Shown here: positions 25,458 through 32,124 of the stretch, in pieces
How the letters are laid out: every line of letters begins with the position of its first letter
Position numbering within the stretch: the stretch's first letter is position 1
Notes under the pieces: generated by a model
Database searches by the model: none
What the model saw: only the letters and a program-made list of their open reading frames with translations
What the model was told of the DNA's origin: nothing
Source: Neptunomonas japonica JAMM 1380
Lineage (GTDB): Bacteria > Pseudomonadota > Gammaproteobacteria > Pseudomonadales > Balneatricaceae
Reading direction: 5' to 3'
Assembly (NCBI RefSeq): GCF_016592555.1
Contig: NZ_AP014546.1
Coordinates: 1,553,501 to 1,617,500 of the forward strand
DNA: 64,000 nt
Made by a program: the position numbers and the translations under genes

Positions 25458-25725
25458 CTCGCCGCCTGAGATTTTAGCTTTACGCAAAAAGGCACATAGA
25501 GACAGCGAGGTTTCAAAAATACTCGTCACGACCTCTACAGGTAAAGTTTTTGATGGTGATGAGAAGTCTCAGGATCGAATGGCGCGTGTTGTTGCTGTAG
25601 GTGAGGCAGGAATGACCACTCAATGGAAAATGGCAGATAACTCAACTCAAACCGCAACATGGGAAGAAATAAAAGAGGCGCTTTTACTAGCAGGGCAAGC
25701 CCAAACTAACGTTTGGGTTGCGTAA
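25438..25725 (+). CDS. DUF4376-like fibre-associated protein
   Basis: The start is ATG 25438, with AAGGAG at 25422-25427; it lies inside the 3' end of the previous gene. The sequence VTTSTGKVFDGDEKSQDRMA and WKMADNSTQTATWEEIKEAL matches the DUF4376 pattern, found C-terminal to or next to phage tail fibre proteins, often thought to be fibre chaperones. It closes the late operon. Confidence 0.75.
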   Translation: MKTLLHNSPPEILALRKKAHRDSEVSKILVTTSTGKVFDGDEKSQDRMARVVAVGEAGMTTQWKMADNSTQTATWEEIKEALLLAGQAQTNVWVA

Positions 25726-25735
25726 CTATAGCCTC

Positions 25736-26032
25736 TTATTTCTCTAGCAGCTTTAAAACCGCTTTCCTCTTTTCTTCGCTTAGCTCTCTGAGCCATTTTA
25801 TTACTGCTTTCTCATCATTTGTTAGCGTGTCCATGTGCTTCCCTGTGATATACCACGTTGTGTTTATTCCCAATACAGAGCATAGACGCTCTACAACAGT
25901 AAGAGAATTTGGCTCTGTATCTTTTTCCCAGTGCCGATACGTTGAAACGGCTATTGATAATTTATTGGCTACTTCCTGTTGTGTTAGATTCAGCTTCCTC
26001 CTTGCTTGCTTTAGTCGGAAATGCTTACTCAT
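25736..26032 (-). CDS. XRE-family repressor-like DNA-binding protein
   Basis: The 98-aa protein has an N-terminal XRE helix-turn-helix (LKQARRKLNLTQQEVANKLS IAVSTYRHWEKDTEPN, split here for length), then LCSVLGINTTWYITGK as in phage C1/Cro-type regulators, and a short helical C-terminus (KAVIKWLRELSEEKRKAVLK) instead of a peptidase domain. It lacks a LexA/CI-like cleavage domain. It lies at the right end of the prophage, opposite to the late operon. It may be the lysogeny repressor or a second immunity-type regulator; the left part of the prophage is not visible. Confidence 0.8.
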   Translation of the reverse strand: MSKHFRLKQARRKLNLTQQEVANKLSIAVSTYRHWEKDTEPNSLTVVERLCSVLGINTTWYITGKHMDTLTNDEKAVIKWLRELSEEKRKAVLKLLEK

Positions 26033-26241
26033 ACACGCAACTCGTTTTTATATCTTGTTTGAATCAGTGTAGCTTAATAATTGACTACTCGTTCCACAAT
26101 TGGCGTACAGGGTGCGACAACCATAGAGATATTTAAAAAAAGTAACGTCCCGAACGCTATTGGTTTGCACCGAGTGTGCGTTTTAATGATCATGTTGGTG
26201 GGTGTGACACGGCGTCGCAATGGAGAGACAGGGAGGCTTTA
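26033..26241. promoter_or_regulatory. Divergent promoter/operator region of repressor
   Basis: This 209-bp gap separates the leftward repressor-like gene from a rightward small gene. A TTGACT at 26081-26086 is a possible rightward -35 element, but its -10 partner is poor. Repressors of this type usually bind operators in such divergent gaps; no clear inverted-repeat operator could be fixed by eye. Confidence 0.35.
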
Positions 26242-26418
26242 ATGCAATCGGTTATTCAAAAGATAGAAACAGATATGGATATTGATATGTGCCTTGGTGT
26301 GCTTTCAGCACTACTTACTCATAACGGGTTAGATTTAATTAGTCAGGATGACATGCATTCGTGCTTAAAGGTGCTAGATGAAAAACTACGGAAAATTAGA
26401 GGGGAGGGGGAAGCTTGA
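26242..26418 (+). CDS. Hypothetical small protein divergent from repressor
   Basis: The start is ATG 26242, supported by GGGAGG at 26231-26236; a GTG at 26176 gives a longer frame without such support. The 58-aa product (MQSVIQKIETDMDIDMCLGV ...) is acidic and helical. It ends just before a strong hairpin and converges on a small leftward gene. Function unknown. Confidence 0.55.
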   Translation: MQSVIQKIETDMDIDMCLGVLSALLTHNGLDLISQDDMHSCLKVLDEKLRKIRGEGEA

Positions 26419-26421
26419 AAG

Positions 26422-26598
26422 CTAGCCCCTGCTTAGGGGCTCTGTTTCTTTAGTAACTTCTTTAACTTCGCTAGCAACCTCTTTTGCAGCTTCAGCAATA
26501 GGCTTCGTTATAGCCCTGGTTAAATCAGCTGTAATTTCAACAGGGGCCGCTACGGTTTCAGCAACATCTTTTACAACACCTATTAAGCTTTTAAACAT
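26422..26598 (-). CDS. 58-aa phage protein, leftward
   Basis: A leftward frame of 58 codons starts at 26598 with CAGGAG upstream (RBS) at good spacing. The sequence MFKSLIGVVKDVAETVAAPV continues VEITADLTRAITKPIAEAAK and EVASEVKEVTKE, an amphipathic Val/Ala-rich pattern that occurs in small proteins at the ends of other prophages. Its last codons fall in the 26424-26441 hairpin. Function unknown; it may be expressed from the lysogen. Confidence 0.6.
   Translation of the reverse strand: MFKSLIGVVKDVAETVAAPVEITADLTRAITKPIAEAAKEVASEVKEVTKETEPLSRG
26424..26441. terminator. Hairpin between converging small genes
   Basis: AGCCCCT (26424-26430), loop GCTT, AGGGGCT (26435-26441): a perfect 7-bp stem followed on the + strand by CTGTTTCTTT, so it may end rightward transcripts. 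On the - strand it overlaps the end of the 58-aa gene and has no T-tract. Confidence 0.5.
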
Positions 26599-26739
26599 GG
26601 TTTATTTCTCCTGTGCCGCTCCATTACACAGCTAATATACAGCTGCCTAAATTTAGTAAAACATTGATAAAAAAGGTGTTTATTTAGCATTTATATTAGC
26701 TGGGGAGGGCTTAAGCTTATGATTAATAAAGGATTGCTC

Positions 26740-26788
26740 ACGGACTGCAACTCCGTTAACGCCGGTTCGATTCCGACTCGCGCCTCCA
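26740..26788 (+). other. tRNA-Cys 3' remnant; prophage attachment site (right end)
   Basis: The segment contains an anticodon arm (ACGGA, loop CTGCAAC with anticodon GCA, TCCGT), a T-arm (GCCGG-TTCGATT-CCGAC, with one C:A mismatch) and an acceptor 3' strand ending in U73 and CCA. No 5' acceptor or D-arm lies upstream, so it is not a functional tRNA. A 3' tRNA fragment at one prophage end is the usual result of integration into a tRNA gene; the intact tRNA-Cys and integrase should lie left of this window. Confidence 0.8.
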
Positions 26789-26799
26789 TTATTAAAATC

Positions 26800-26821
26800 A
26801 GTCACTTAGGTGGCTTTTTTT
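26800..26821 (+). terminator. Terminator after tRNA-Cys remnant
   Basis: AGTCAC (26800-26805), loop TTAG, GTGGCT (26810-26815), then a T-tract. It is likely the original terminator of the host tRNA gene. Confidence 0.7.
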
Positions 26822-27171
26822 ATGTCTGAAATTTGGTTTCCGACTATTTGTAAATGTAAATTTGCGGTCTTTTTGGCACTGGCTTGCGCACTTTTTGTCA
26901 CACACTCTAAGCCTTACTTCAGCTAAAATTTCCTATCAATAAAACTCTTCTAGTACATATCAATCACTACCTTAACGAACGAAATAAAGTTATCAAATAG
27001 GCTCAGAAATCTAGAGCAACTATCGAGTAATTTCTGTTCAAATATACAGTGTATTTATGGGTTGGCGATATTTATGCTGGTTTTGCATAAATTGTAACGA
27101 GACAAATGCTTGTATTGCTTCAGGTGCTGAGTTAAAAATATAAGTAAATCAGACAGATGGATGTCTAGCAT

Positions 27172-27197
27172 GGGTAGATATACGGACCCCCGTATAT
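27172..27197. repeat. Hairpin repeat copy 1
   Basis: A 26-bp unit beginning GGGTAGATA with a perfect inverted repeat ATATACGG/CCGTATAT separated by ACCC. It recurs with one mismatch at 27305. Each copy is followed within a few bases by TGTTA. Confidence 0.8.
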
Positions 27198-27253
27198 CAA
27201 TTGTTAATACGCATGCGCGGTTTGTCACGGAGGATACCTCTATATTGCTAAAG
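27198..27253. repeat. Array-flanking repeat, left copy
   Basis: This 56-bp segment starting CAATTGTTAATACG matches the segment at 30769-30824 at about 47 of 56 positions without gaps. The two copies flank the cassette array in the same orientation. Confidence 0.75.
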
Positions 27254-27304
27254 ATTTTCCTTCCTTTTCAAACGGTTACATCTGTTTTTAACTAATGGCG
27301 GTGA

Positions 27305-27330
27305 GGGTAGATACACGGACCCCCGTATAT
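27305..27330. repeat. Hairpin repeat copy 2
   Basis: Second copy of the 27172 unit, with one changed base in the left arm (ATACACGG). It is followed by ACAAATGTTAGCC; the GTTAGCC (27337-27343) is the exact complement of the GGCTAAC that opens the first attC site, so it probably marks the left boundary of the first cassette. Confidence 0.75.
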
Positions 27331-27369
27331 ACAAATGTTAGCCGTATATGAACTTATGAGAAAATTTGA

Positions 27370-28320
27370 ATGAAGTGGACAGATTCGGAGTTAATTAAAC
27401 CGCTATCATTAGGAATTATAGAAAATGAAAAATCATATTGGGCAAATCATTTTTATGCTGTCATTGAATGTTTAAATTCACATAAAGGCCCAAAGTATTC
27501 TCCACGACGTATCGAAGGGTTTCCTATTTGGTCGTTGAATGAGTTACGGGGATGCCTCCCTCCAAATTTCTTTGAAAATATTCAGGACTATTTGAAAAAC
27601 TGGGGCTTTCAATATTTTCTTGTTAGCTTTCTAAATCAAAAGGCCTCAAATAATATCGTAAAAGAAATTATCACAAGGCTGGGGAATTTATACGGAGTGA
27701 CATTTGTATCAGGATTATCTGAGTATTCATTTCATATTTCTGGGAATGATTCAGCATTAAGCTTTGATTTAAATGACAGGTTTTCCGAAGTTTTTCCAAT
27801 GAAAGTAGGTTTGAACAAGCCAAACATTCAAACATTAATATCTAATTCTGATATTTGTTTGGTTCTACACAATCCTATCGCCAATGCTAAAGTCGGTATT
27901 TTTGGTGAAATTGAAGGTGTTTACGGAAATAGATTGAGGAATCAATCTTTTTGGGACTCAAAGCAAGATTATTGCGTTTTTAATATTGGCGTCATAAACG
28001 GGAAGGGCAAAGGTTGCTACATTGAAAATTTTCATTTGAATGGAATAAACAGGGTACATGTTTATTTTGAAAAAAATCACTTTGTTGTATCTGATTTTGG
28101 TAAAACGTTAGAATGGTTTAAGCAACTTTTGATATATGGACCTCACTTGAAAATCACATCAGGTATCGATGAATTAGACTTTTTTTTAGATATGCTAAAA
28201 AGATACTGGTTCAAGCCTGCAAGTGAATTACTTGCAGAGTTAACTAGCTATATTGATGGTGAGGATTTGGTTGGGAAATCTGATAAAGCAATATCTATTA
28301 TTACTGATATTAGAGCCTAG
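27370..28320 (+). CDS. Integron cassette 1: unknown 316-aa protein
   Basis: The gene lies between a GTTAGCC core-like site (27337) and the attC site at 28339, so it fills one cassette. It is strongly A+T-rich with codon use unlike the prophage. The protein is soluble. A central segment, VGIFGEIEGVYGNRLRNQSF, has an E-x-E...K pattern vaguely like PD-(D/E)XK nucleases, but this is too weak for a call. No family is recognised. Cassette genes are commonly expressed only from nearby promoters; none is obvious here. Confidence 0.7.
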   Translation: MKWTDSELIKPLSLGIIENEKSYWANHFYAVIECLNSHKGPKYSPRRIEGFPIWSLNELRGCLPPNFFENIQDYLKNWGFQYFLVSFLNQKASNNIVKEIITRLGNLYGVTFVSGLSEYSFHISGNDSALSFDLNDRFSEVFPMKVGLNKPNIQTLISNSDICLVLHNPIANAKVGIFGEIEGVYGNRLRNQSFWDSKQDYCVFNIGVINGKGKGCYIENFHLNGINRVHVYFEKNHFVVSDFGKTLEWFKQLLIYGPHLKITSGIDELDFFLDMLKRYWFKPASELLAELTSYIDGEDLVGKSDKAISIITDIRA

Positions 28321-28338
28321 TATCGGAATAAATACGGC

Positions 28339-28452
28339 TAACAAGCGCTTCCACTGGGACAACTTTTCGCTACGCATTTTTGTGTTGTCGCTGCGCGCCA
28401 GTATTACACAAAAATGCTTCACTACAAGTTGCCCGTGAAGCGGGCGTTAAAT
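28339..28452. other. attC site 1
   Basis: The site opens TAACAAGCGCTTC and closes GAAGCGGGCGTTAAAT, with R''/R' boxes at the ends and long internal complementarity (GGGACAACTT with AAGTTGCCC; CGCATTTTTGTG with CACAAAAATGC). The length from TAAC to GTTA is 111 bp. It resembles Vibrio cholerae VCR-type attC repeats. Confidence 0.85.
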
Positions 28453-28462
28453 GGTATAGAGA

Positions 28463-28738
28463 ATGAGAATAGCTGCAATAATATTTTTAGTTATCGCCAT
28501 ATTGAGTCTGATATCTGGGATTGGGTATTTGGCTGTTGGGTTATTGAATGAAAGTTCTGGTCAAAATATGCTCTCCCCTTGGCCTGGAGTCGCTCAGGTA
28601 TTAATAGCTACGTATTTGCTATTATTTTCTTTGCTGTTTTTGAAGAATACAGAAAAGTATAAAAATTATTTTGTAAGTGGGATTTTTCTGTATGGGAGCT
28701 TTGTTATGTTTAGCTTCTATCAGCTAAATACCACTTAA
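28463..28738 (+). CDS. Integron cassette 2: small membrane protein
   Basis: The 91-aa protein has three hydrophobic helices (IAAIIFLVIAILSLISGIGY, WPGVAQVLIATYLLLFSLLF, YFVSGIFLYGSFVMFSFY). The TAA stop overlaps the TAAC box of the next attC site, a compact arrangement typical of cassettes. The start lies about 12 bp after the preceding attC. Small membrane proteins are common cassette cargo; no specific family is recognised. Confidence 0.7.
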   Translation: MRIAAIIFLVIAILSLISGIGYLAVGLLNESSGQNMLSPWPGVAQVLIATYLLLFSLLFLKNTEKYKNYFVSGIFLYGSFVMFSFYQLNTT

Positions 28739-28818
28739 CAAATTTGTCAACGATGCCCTTCGGGCTGGACAGCTTTAAGCGTGGCTTCGCCACAAAGCTG
28801 CCCGTTACAAAAACGTTA
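28736..28818. other. attC site 2
   Basis: Runs from ACTTAAC to GTTA (83 bp). The arms AACAAATTTGT and ACAAAAACGTT, the inner CAGCTTT/AAAGCTG pair and two GCCCTTCGGGC / GTGGCTTCGCCAC hairpins support an attC fold. Confidence 0.8.
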
Positions 28819-28834
28819 TATTTAGGGAGTAACA

Positions 28835-29299
28835 ATGAAGAAAATTGCAGTATTCTTATCACTAGTTCTCATGCTTTCAGGGTGCTCTTCCACAGGCCCC
28901 GTCTTTCAGCAAATCACATTAACGCCACCTGATAAATCGACTGTATACATATACCGTCCGCACCAAGGCTTCAACATGGCTGGCTGGCCAGAAATCTTCA
29001 TTGACGGTAAAAAAGAGTTTGCTCTAAAAAACGAAGGTTATGGGGTGGTTCATTTATCACCGGGCGAGCATAAAATAAAAGCTGAGGGATCTGTGATATT
29101 TACAAACTGGTATCCAGGCCCAATGGAAATCACAAAAACCTTTGAAGCAAACAAAGAGTACTTCATCAGGGTTACTCCAAAGATGACTTCTGCAATGGTT
29201 GTTGGGAGTTCAATGACAATGACGGGCAAGGCAAATGTTTCTGTCGTCACCGAGAGTAAAGCACTCTCAGAAATTGCTGAAACAAAGAAAGTTCATTGA
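28835..29299 (+). CDS. Integron cassette 3: DUF2846-like lipoprotein
   Basis: The 154-aa protein starts with a lipoprotein signal (MKKIAVFLSLVLMLSGC, Cys17 followed by SS), so it is probably lipid-anchored in the outer membrane. The mature part (KSTVYIYRPHQGFNMAGWPE, GVVHLSPGEHKIKAEGS, FEANKEYFIRVTP) matches DUF2846-type domains. AGGGAG upstream (28823-28828) supports the ATG. Function of the family is unknown. Confidence 0.78.
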   Translation: MKKIAVFLSLVLMLSGCSSTGPVFQQITLTPPDKSTVYIYRPHQGFNMAGWPEIFIDGKKEFALKNEGYGVVHLSPGEHKIKAEGSVIFTNWYPGPMEITKTFEANKEYFIRVTPKMTSAMVVGSSMTMTGKANVSVVTESKALSEIAETKKVH

Positions 29300-29309
29300 T
29301 AAAAAAATA

Positions 29310-29396
29310 TAACAAAGCAATCAACTGCCGCCAGCAAGCTGGCTCGGAACTCCAAAACGCTGCGCGTTTTTCCGTCCCGTTATTGCGGCGTTAAGT
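29310..29396. other. attC site 3
   Basis: Opens TAACAAAGCAATC and closes GCGGCGTTAAGT, where GTTAAGT fits the GTTRRRY core site. Internal arms AACGCTGCGCGTT and GCCAGCAAGCTGGC fold as hairpins. TAAC to GTTA is 84 bp. Confidence 0.82.
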
Positions 29397-29427
29397 GTTA
29401 AAGACACATCCAATTTATGAGGAACGA

Positions 29428-29940
29428 ATGAAAATAGAAAAGTATTTAGGTTTGATAGCGGCAATACTGGGTGTGATTACATTTATCGATCAGTATTTAT
29501 GGAAATCCAAGCTACTAAATAACCTAGCAATACCTGATTCAATACCAACTAGTATTTTTTTAATAGTATTAGCCGTAGTTTGTTTTGTATTTTTCTTTTC
29601 TTCACGCAAGGAGATAGCACTGCCTTATCCCGACCAAAGGACAGTGGTTCAGGATCTGAATGATAAATTGCGGTCCTCTGAAGAAAGGATTGACGAGCTA
29701 TCTCATAAAAATGAAGAGCTTTTACCTTTAAAAAGGCTATTTGATGGCAATGAGCATCTACAAGATAAGATTCATGGTATTTTACTAAAAGGGAGTCTCA
29801 GCTCGGACAACCTAATAAAGGAACTTGAAATAAGCCCTAAAAATAAAGACGCTATAGCTAACTTTCAAGCCGTCATAGGGCGTATGGGTAAACAAGATTT
29901 AGTAAGCACAACATCTTTAGGCTATTACAAATTACCCTAA
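29428..29940 (+). CDS. Integron cassette 4: membrane protein with coiled coil
   Basis: The ATG at 29428 has GAGGAACG upstream and is preferred over the GTG at 29395 that lies within the attC core. The 170-aa protein has two membrane helices (YLGLIAAILGVITFIDQYLW, SIFLIVLAVVCFVFFF), a coiled coil (LNDKLRSSEERIDELSHKNE) and a C-terminal domain that may be a winged helix (ELEISPKNKDAIANFQAVIG). Not recognised as a named family. Confidence 0.68.
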   Translation: MKIEKYLGLIAAILGVITFIDQYLWKSKLLNNLAIPDSIPTSIFLIVLAVVCFVFFFSSRKEIALPYPDQRTVVQDLNDKLRSSEERIDELSHKNEELLPLKRLFDGNEHLQDKIHGILLKGSLSSDNLIKELEISPKNKDAIANFQAVIGRMGKQDLVSTTSLGYYKLP

Positions 29941-29946
29941 AACACT

Positions 29947-30005
29947 TAACAAGGCGCTCAAGCATGGACGCAGCAAAGCTGCGCCGCTTAGCTTGGCGCT
30001 ATACG
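29947..30005. other. attC site 4 (short, degenerate core)
   Basis: Opens CACTTAACAAGGCGCTCAAGC and closes GCTTGGCGCTATAC; the hairpin GCAGCAAAGCTGC sits in the middle. It resembles the short Pseudomonas-type attC, but the core site reads GCTATAC where GTTATAC is expected, so recombination at this site may be impaired. Confidence 0.75.
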
Positions 30006-30013
30006 AGTCGAGT

Positions 30014-30451
30014 ATGAGTAAGAGTGAAATAAAGGAGAATATCGAAGAGTGCGGGTGGCATTTTCTCTTTGTATTCGATCCAAACGGCGAGCATGAGGAT
30101 TTCTCGTACTCAGTCGGTTTAGAGGAAAAATTCGATCACCCAGAAATAATTATCTTTGGACTTAAAAAAGATTCGGCTCACGCGATAATCGCGGACATCG
30201 TCGAAGACATAAAGTCTGGTGTGAAAATGGAGCCTAATACAAAACTTGGCAATGTCATCGGCGGAGGTTTTGAGGTCATGTTCAAGCCAATTATCAGTTC
30301 CGCATACAAAGAGTACCTAGGCACTGCCGTGGACTATTACGGTAGGGAGTTTAGGGCGCTGGTAATGTTTTGGCCAGACAAGTCAAATCTCCTGCCAACT
30401 GAAAAAGGGTGCGAGGTAACTGTTCAAGATGAAGCGCTTGCAATCGTATGA
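30014..30451 (+). CDS. Integron cassette 5: DUF4262 family protein
   Basis: The 145-aa protein (from ATG 30014) contains CGWHFLFVFDPNGEHEDFSY, SVGLEEKFDHPEIIIFGL and LGTAVDYYGREFRALVMFWP, a clear DUF4262 pattern. DUF4262 proteins are small cytoplasmic proteins of unknown function often found on mobile elements. It starts directly after attC site 4 and overlaps the following small gene (ATGA), so this cassette has two genes. Confidence 0.85.
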   Translation: MSKSEIKENIEECGWHFLFVFDPNGEHEDFSYSVGLEEKFDHPEIIIFGLKKDSAHAIIADIVEDIKSGVKMEPNTKLGNVIGGGFEVMFKPIISSAYKEYLGTAVDYYGREFRALVMFWPDKSNLLPTEKGCEVTVQDEALAIV

Positions 30452-30720
30452 TCTGCATGAATATTCAAGAATCAGAACAATATGAAGAGTTAGCTACTGA
30501 GTGGCAATATCAGATGATAATTTTACTAAAAAATGCATTAGCCAAGCATGGCATTAATCAAGATCAAACTAAAGAAATTATAGGAGAATTTGCCTTCGAT
30601 TTTGCTATGTGGCATGACCAAGAAGAAATAAAGCAGGAAGGAAAGTCATATAATCCTAGAATAAGTTTTGATGATTTATCCGGTAATATTCATATCAGTT
30701 CTGAGAAAAAACCTTCATGA
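30448..30720 (+). CDS. Integron cassette 5: partner protein of DUF4262 gene
   Basis: The 90-aa acidic protein starts at an ATGA overlap; ATG 30457 is an alternative. Segments YEELATEWQYQMIILLKNAL and IGEFAFDFAMWHDQEEIKQE are helical. The overlap suggests a functional link with the DUF4262 protein. No clean attC follows; only a TAACAATTGTCAAC-like half-site lies at 30766 within the flanking repeat. Confidence 0.65.
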   Translation: MICMNIQESEQYEELATEWQYQMIILLKNALAKHGINQDQTKEIIGEFAFDFAMWHDQEEIKQEGKSYNPRISFDDLSGNIHISSEKKPS

Positions 30721-30768
30721 GTACGCTTTCAGAAGTACAAGTGAAGCATTTGGCGAATAGGCTTATAA

Positions 30769-30824
30769 CAATTGTCAACACGTATGCGCGGTCTGCCACG
30801 GAAGAGGCCTCTATATTTCTAAAG
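30769..30824. repeat. Array-flanking repeat, right copy
   Basis: The partner of 27198-27253, same orientation, 56 bp. It is preceded by TAACAATTGTCAACACG, which resembles the opening of attC site 2, so it may be a truncated attC derivative. Confidence 0.7.
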
Positions 30825-30878
30825 CCCCCCCCTATTCATAACCCTTCCTAGTGCAATTAATTAATTCATACTTCTAAG

Positions 30879-31325
30879 CTAGTTTGTAGGCTTTAAAGTC
30901 TCAAGCGCCTCTTTGCTTATATACTTTCCAATTCCACCGATATGGGCGTTCACTTCTTTATTTCTCATTAGTTCTTTCATAGCGACTTTTCCAAGTACTT
31001 GAAAAGCAGCTACGAAGGCAGCTTTATCTTCGTATTTTAATGCCTTTTTAGCTGTGGCAGTGCAGCGCTTTGTCATTAAATCTACCACTAACTCGGCTGT
31101 TCGCTGGTTTAAATGCTGAGCTTGTTTGTCTGTTATAGTTGAAGAACTGGATATTTCTGGATGCTTAGACATTCCGGCATACATCCACTTCATGATAAGA
31201 GTCTTATCTGAGCTAGTAGTTTTTTCTGTTAGGCATCTTGTTAGATCATCGCTGAAAATTCCTGCATAAGAAACGGTAGAGAATAAAATAAGCGATGTTG
31301 CCATGATTCCTTTTATAAAACGCAT
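30879..31325 (-). CDS. Exported hypothetical protein
   Basis: The frame is on the - strand; the start may be the second Met (31325). The N-terminus (MRFIKGIMATSLILFSTVSY AGIF) is a Sec signal peptide with an AXA-like cleavage site near SYAG. The mature part has two Cys residues (TRCLTEK, TKRCTATA) likely to form a disulfide and is otherwise helical. Small periplasmic proteins of this type occur in many Gammaproteobacteria. Function unknown. Confidence 0.65.
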   Translation of the reverse strand: MRFIKGIMATSLILFSTVSYAGIFSDDLTRCLTEKTTSSDKTLIMKWMYAGMSKHPEISSSSTITDKQAQHLNQRTAELVVDLMTKRCTATAKKALKYEDKAAFVAAFQVLGKVAMKELMRNKEVNAHIGGIGKYISKEALETLKPTN

Positions 31326-31386
31326 AAACATTCCTTTAAGTAGTAAACCCTATCTTATACTATCACCGGCCGATAGGCAGAGTTCT

Positions 31387-31581
31387 ATGAGTTCTTTTCA
31401 TGCGAATTTAGAGTCAGAGTCGACTTTGTTTTTAGTACAGGTAATGTTCGATTCAATCCTAACTGTCGATGATATCGAGTCTCCGAGGGGTGGCAGAATT
31501 AAAGTCATGTTACAAGAGGCGCGAAGTAAGCTTGGTGTTATTGCTTTGGCTGTAGGAGCAGACCTATCTCCGCAAGTTTGA
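31387..31581 (+). CDS. Hypothetical small protein
   Basis: The ATG at 31387 gives a 64-aa protein (MSSFHANLESESTLFLVQVM ...) with ILTVDDIESPRGGRIKVMLQ and EARSKLGVIALAVGADLSPQ. It is divergent from the exported protein gene. There is no good ribosome-binding site, and an upstream extension to 31303 would overlap the neighbour. Weakly supported. Confidence 0.4.
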   Translation: MSSFHANLESESTLFLVQVMFDSILTVDDIESPRGGRIKVMLQEARSKLGVIALAVGADLSPQV

Positions 31582-32124
31582 GAGAGGATTGTTGTAGTAG
31601 GTGATAGGGAGAGATTCTTGCTCACCTCTCGGCTCTATCAAAGCGTTGTACTTGATTACTTTCTGACACCTAGCTAAGCGGGGGGGGATGGTGCAGTCTT
31701 CTGTGGCAGTATCCCAGTGCCAGGCCGAATGTGTAAAAAGTGGCTTAACGGTTAACTCATTATTGGCAGGGTGTGGCTGTATGACAGCACCATCTCATTG
31801 GCAAGGTTCAACACTGATGCAATGGGCACTTTGCCGCTGTAACTGAATACATTAGTAGGTATTGACCAATCTGGTGCGCTTCAGTTGAGTGTAAAGCCTG
31901 TACCAAATAGCTCGTTAGTGGCGATTTGTGCGGCGGTTGATCTGCGGGCTTCGGTATGTGTCTTTTGTACGCTATAGGGTAATGAGAGCAACTTGGTTTT
32001 ACTGTAGGCATGTTACCTAAACGGGGTGGGTAGTTTGGGATATGCTGACATCCTTAATTGGTTGGGTAAATCCCTAGAGCAATAGTGGCAGTGTCAGCAA
32101 TCTGTAAAGCTTGGTGTTAAACAG
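31582..32124. other. Gene-poor stretch
   Basis: This 543-bp stretch has stops in all frames and a poly-G run at about 31680. Short open pieces (for example the one reading SVKPVPNSSLVAICAAVDLR near 31900) suggest decayed coding DNA of unknown origin. No RNA gene or attC was recognised. Confidence 0.4.

Larger units (their letters stand above)
26822..27369. other. A+T-rich intergenic region before cassette array
   Basis: About 550 bp without a convincing gene. It holds the paired hairpin repeats (27172, 27305) and one copy of the 56-bp array-flanking repeat. A 41-codon frame starting at ATG 27170 spans the first repeat and ends near 27295; because its coding sense is partly shared by the second repeat copy it may be a decayed gene, but it is not called. 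Confidence 0.5.

Noticed and set aside
25713..26072. 119-codon + strand frame
   Set aside because: It is the antisense shadow of the XRE repressor gene; the protein is Ser/Phe-rich without domain features.
26680..26788. Functional tRNA-Cys gene
   Set aside because: The 5' acceptor strand and D-arm are missing and the T-stem has a mismatch; it is a 3' remnant.
26822..27369. Integron integrase (intI) with attI
   Set aside because: No open frame on either strand is long enough for a tyrosine recombinase, so no attI can be assigned.
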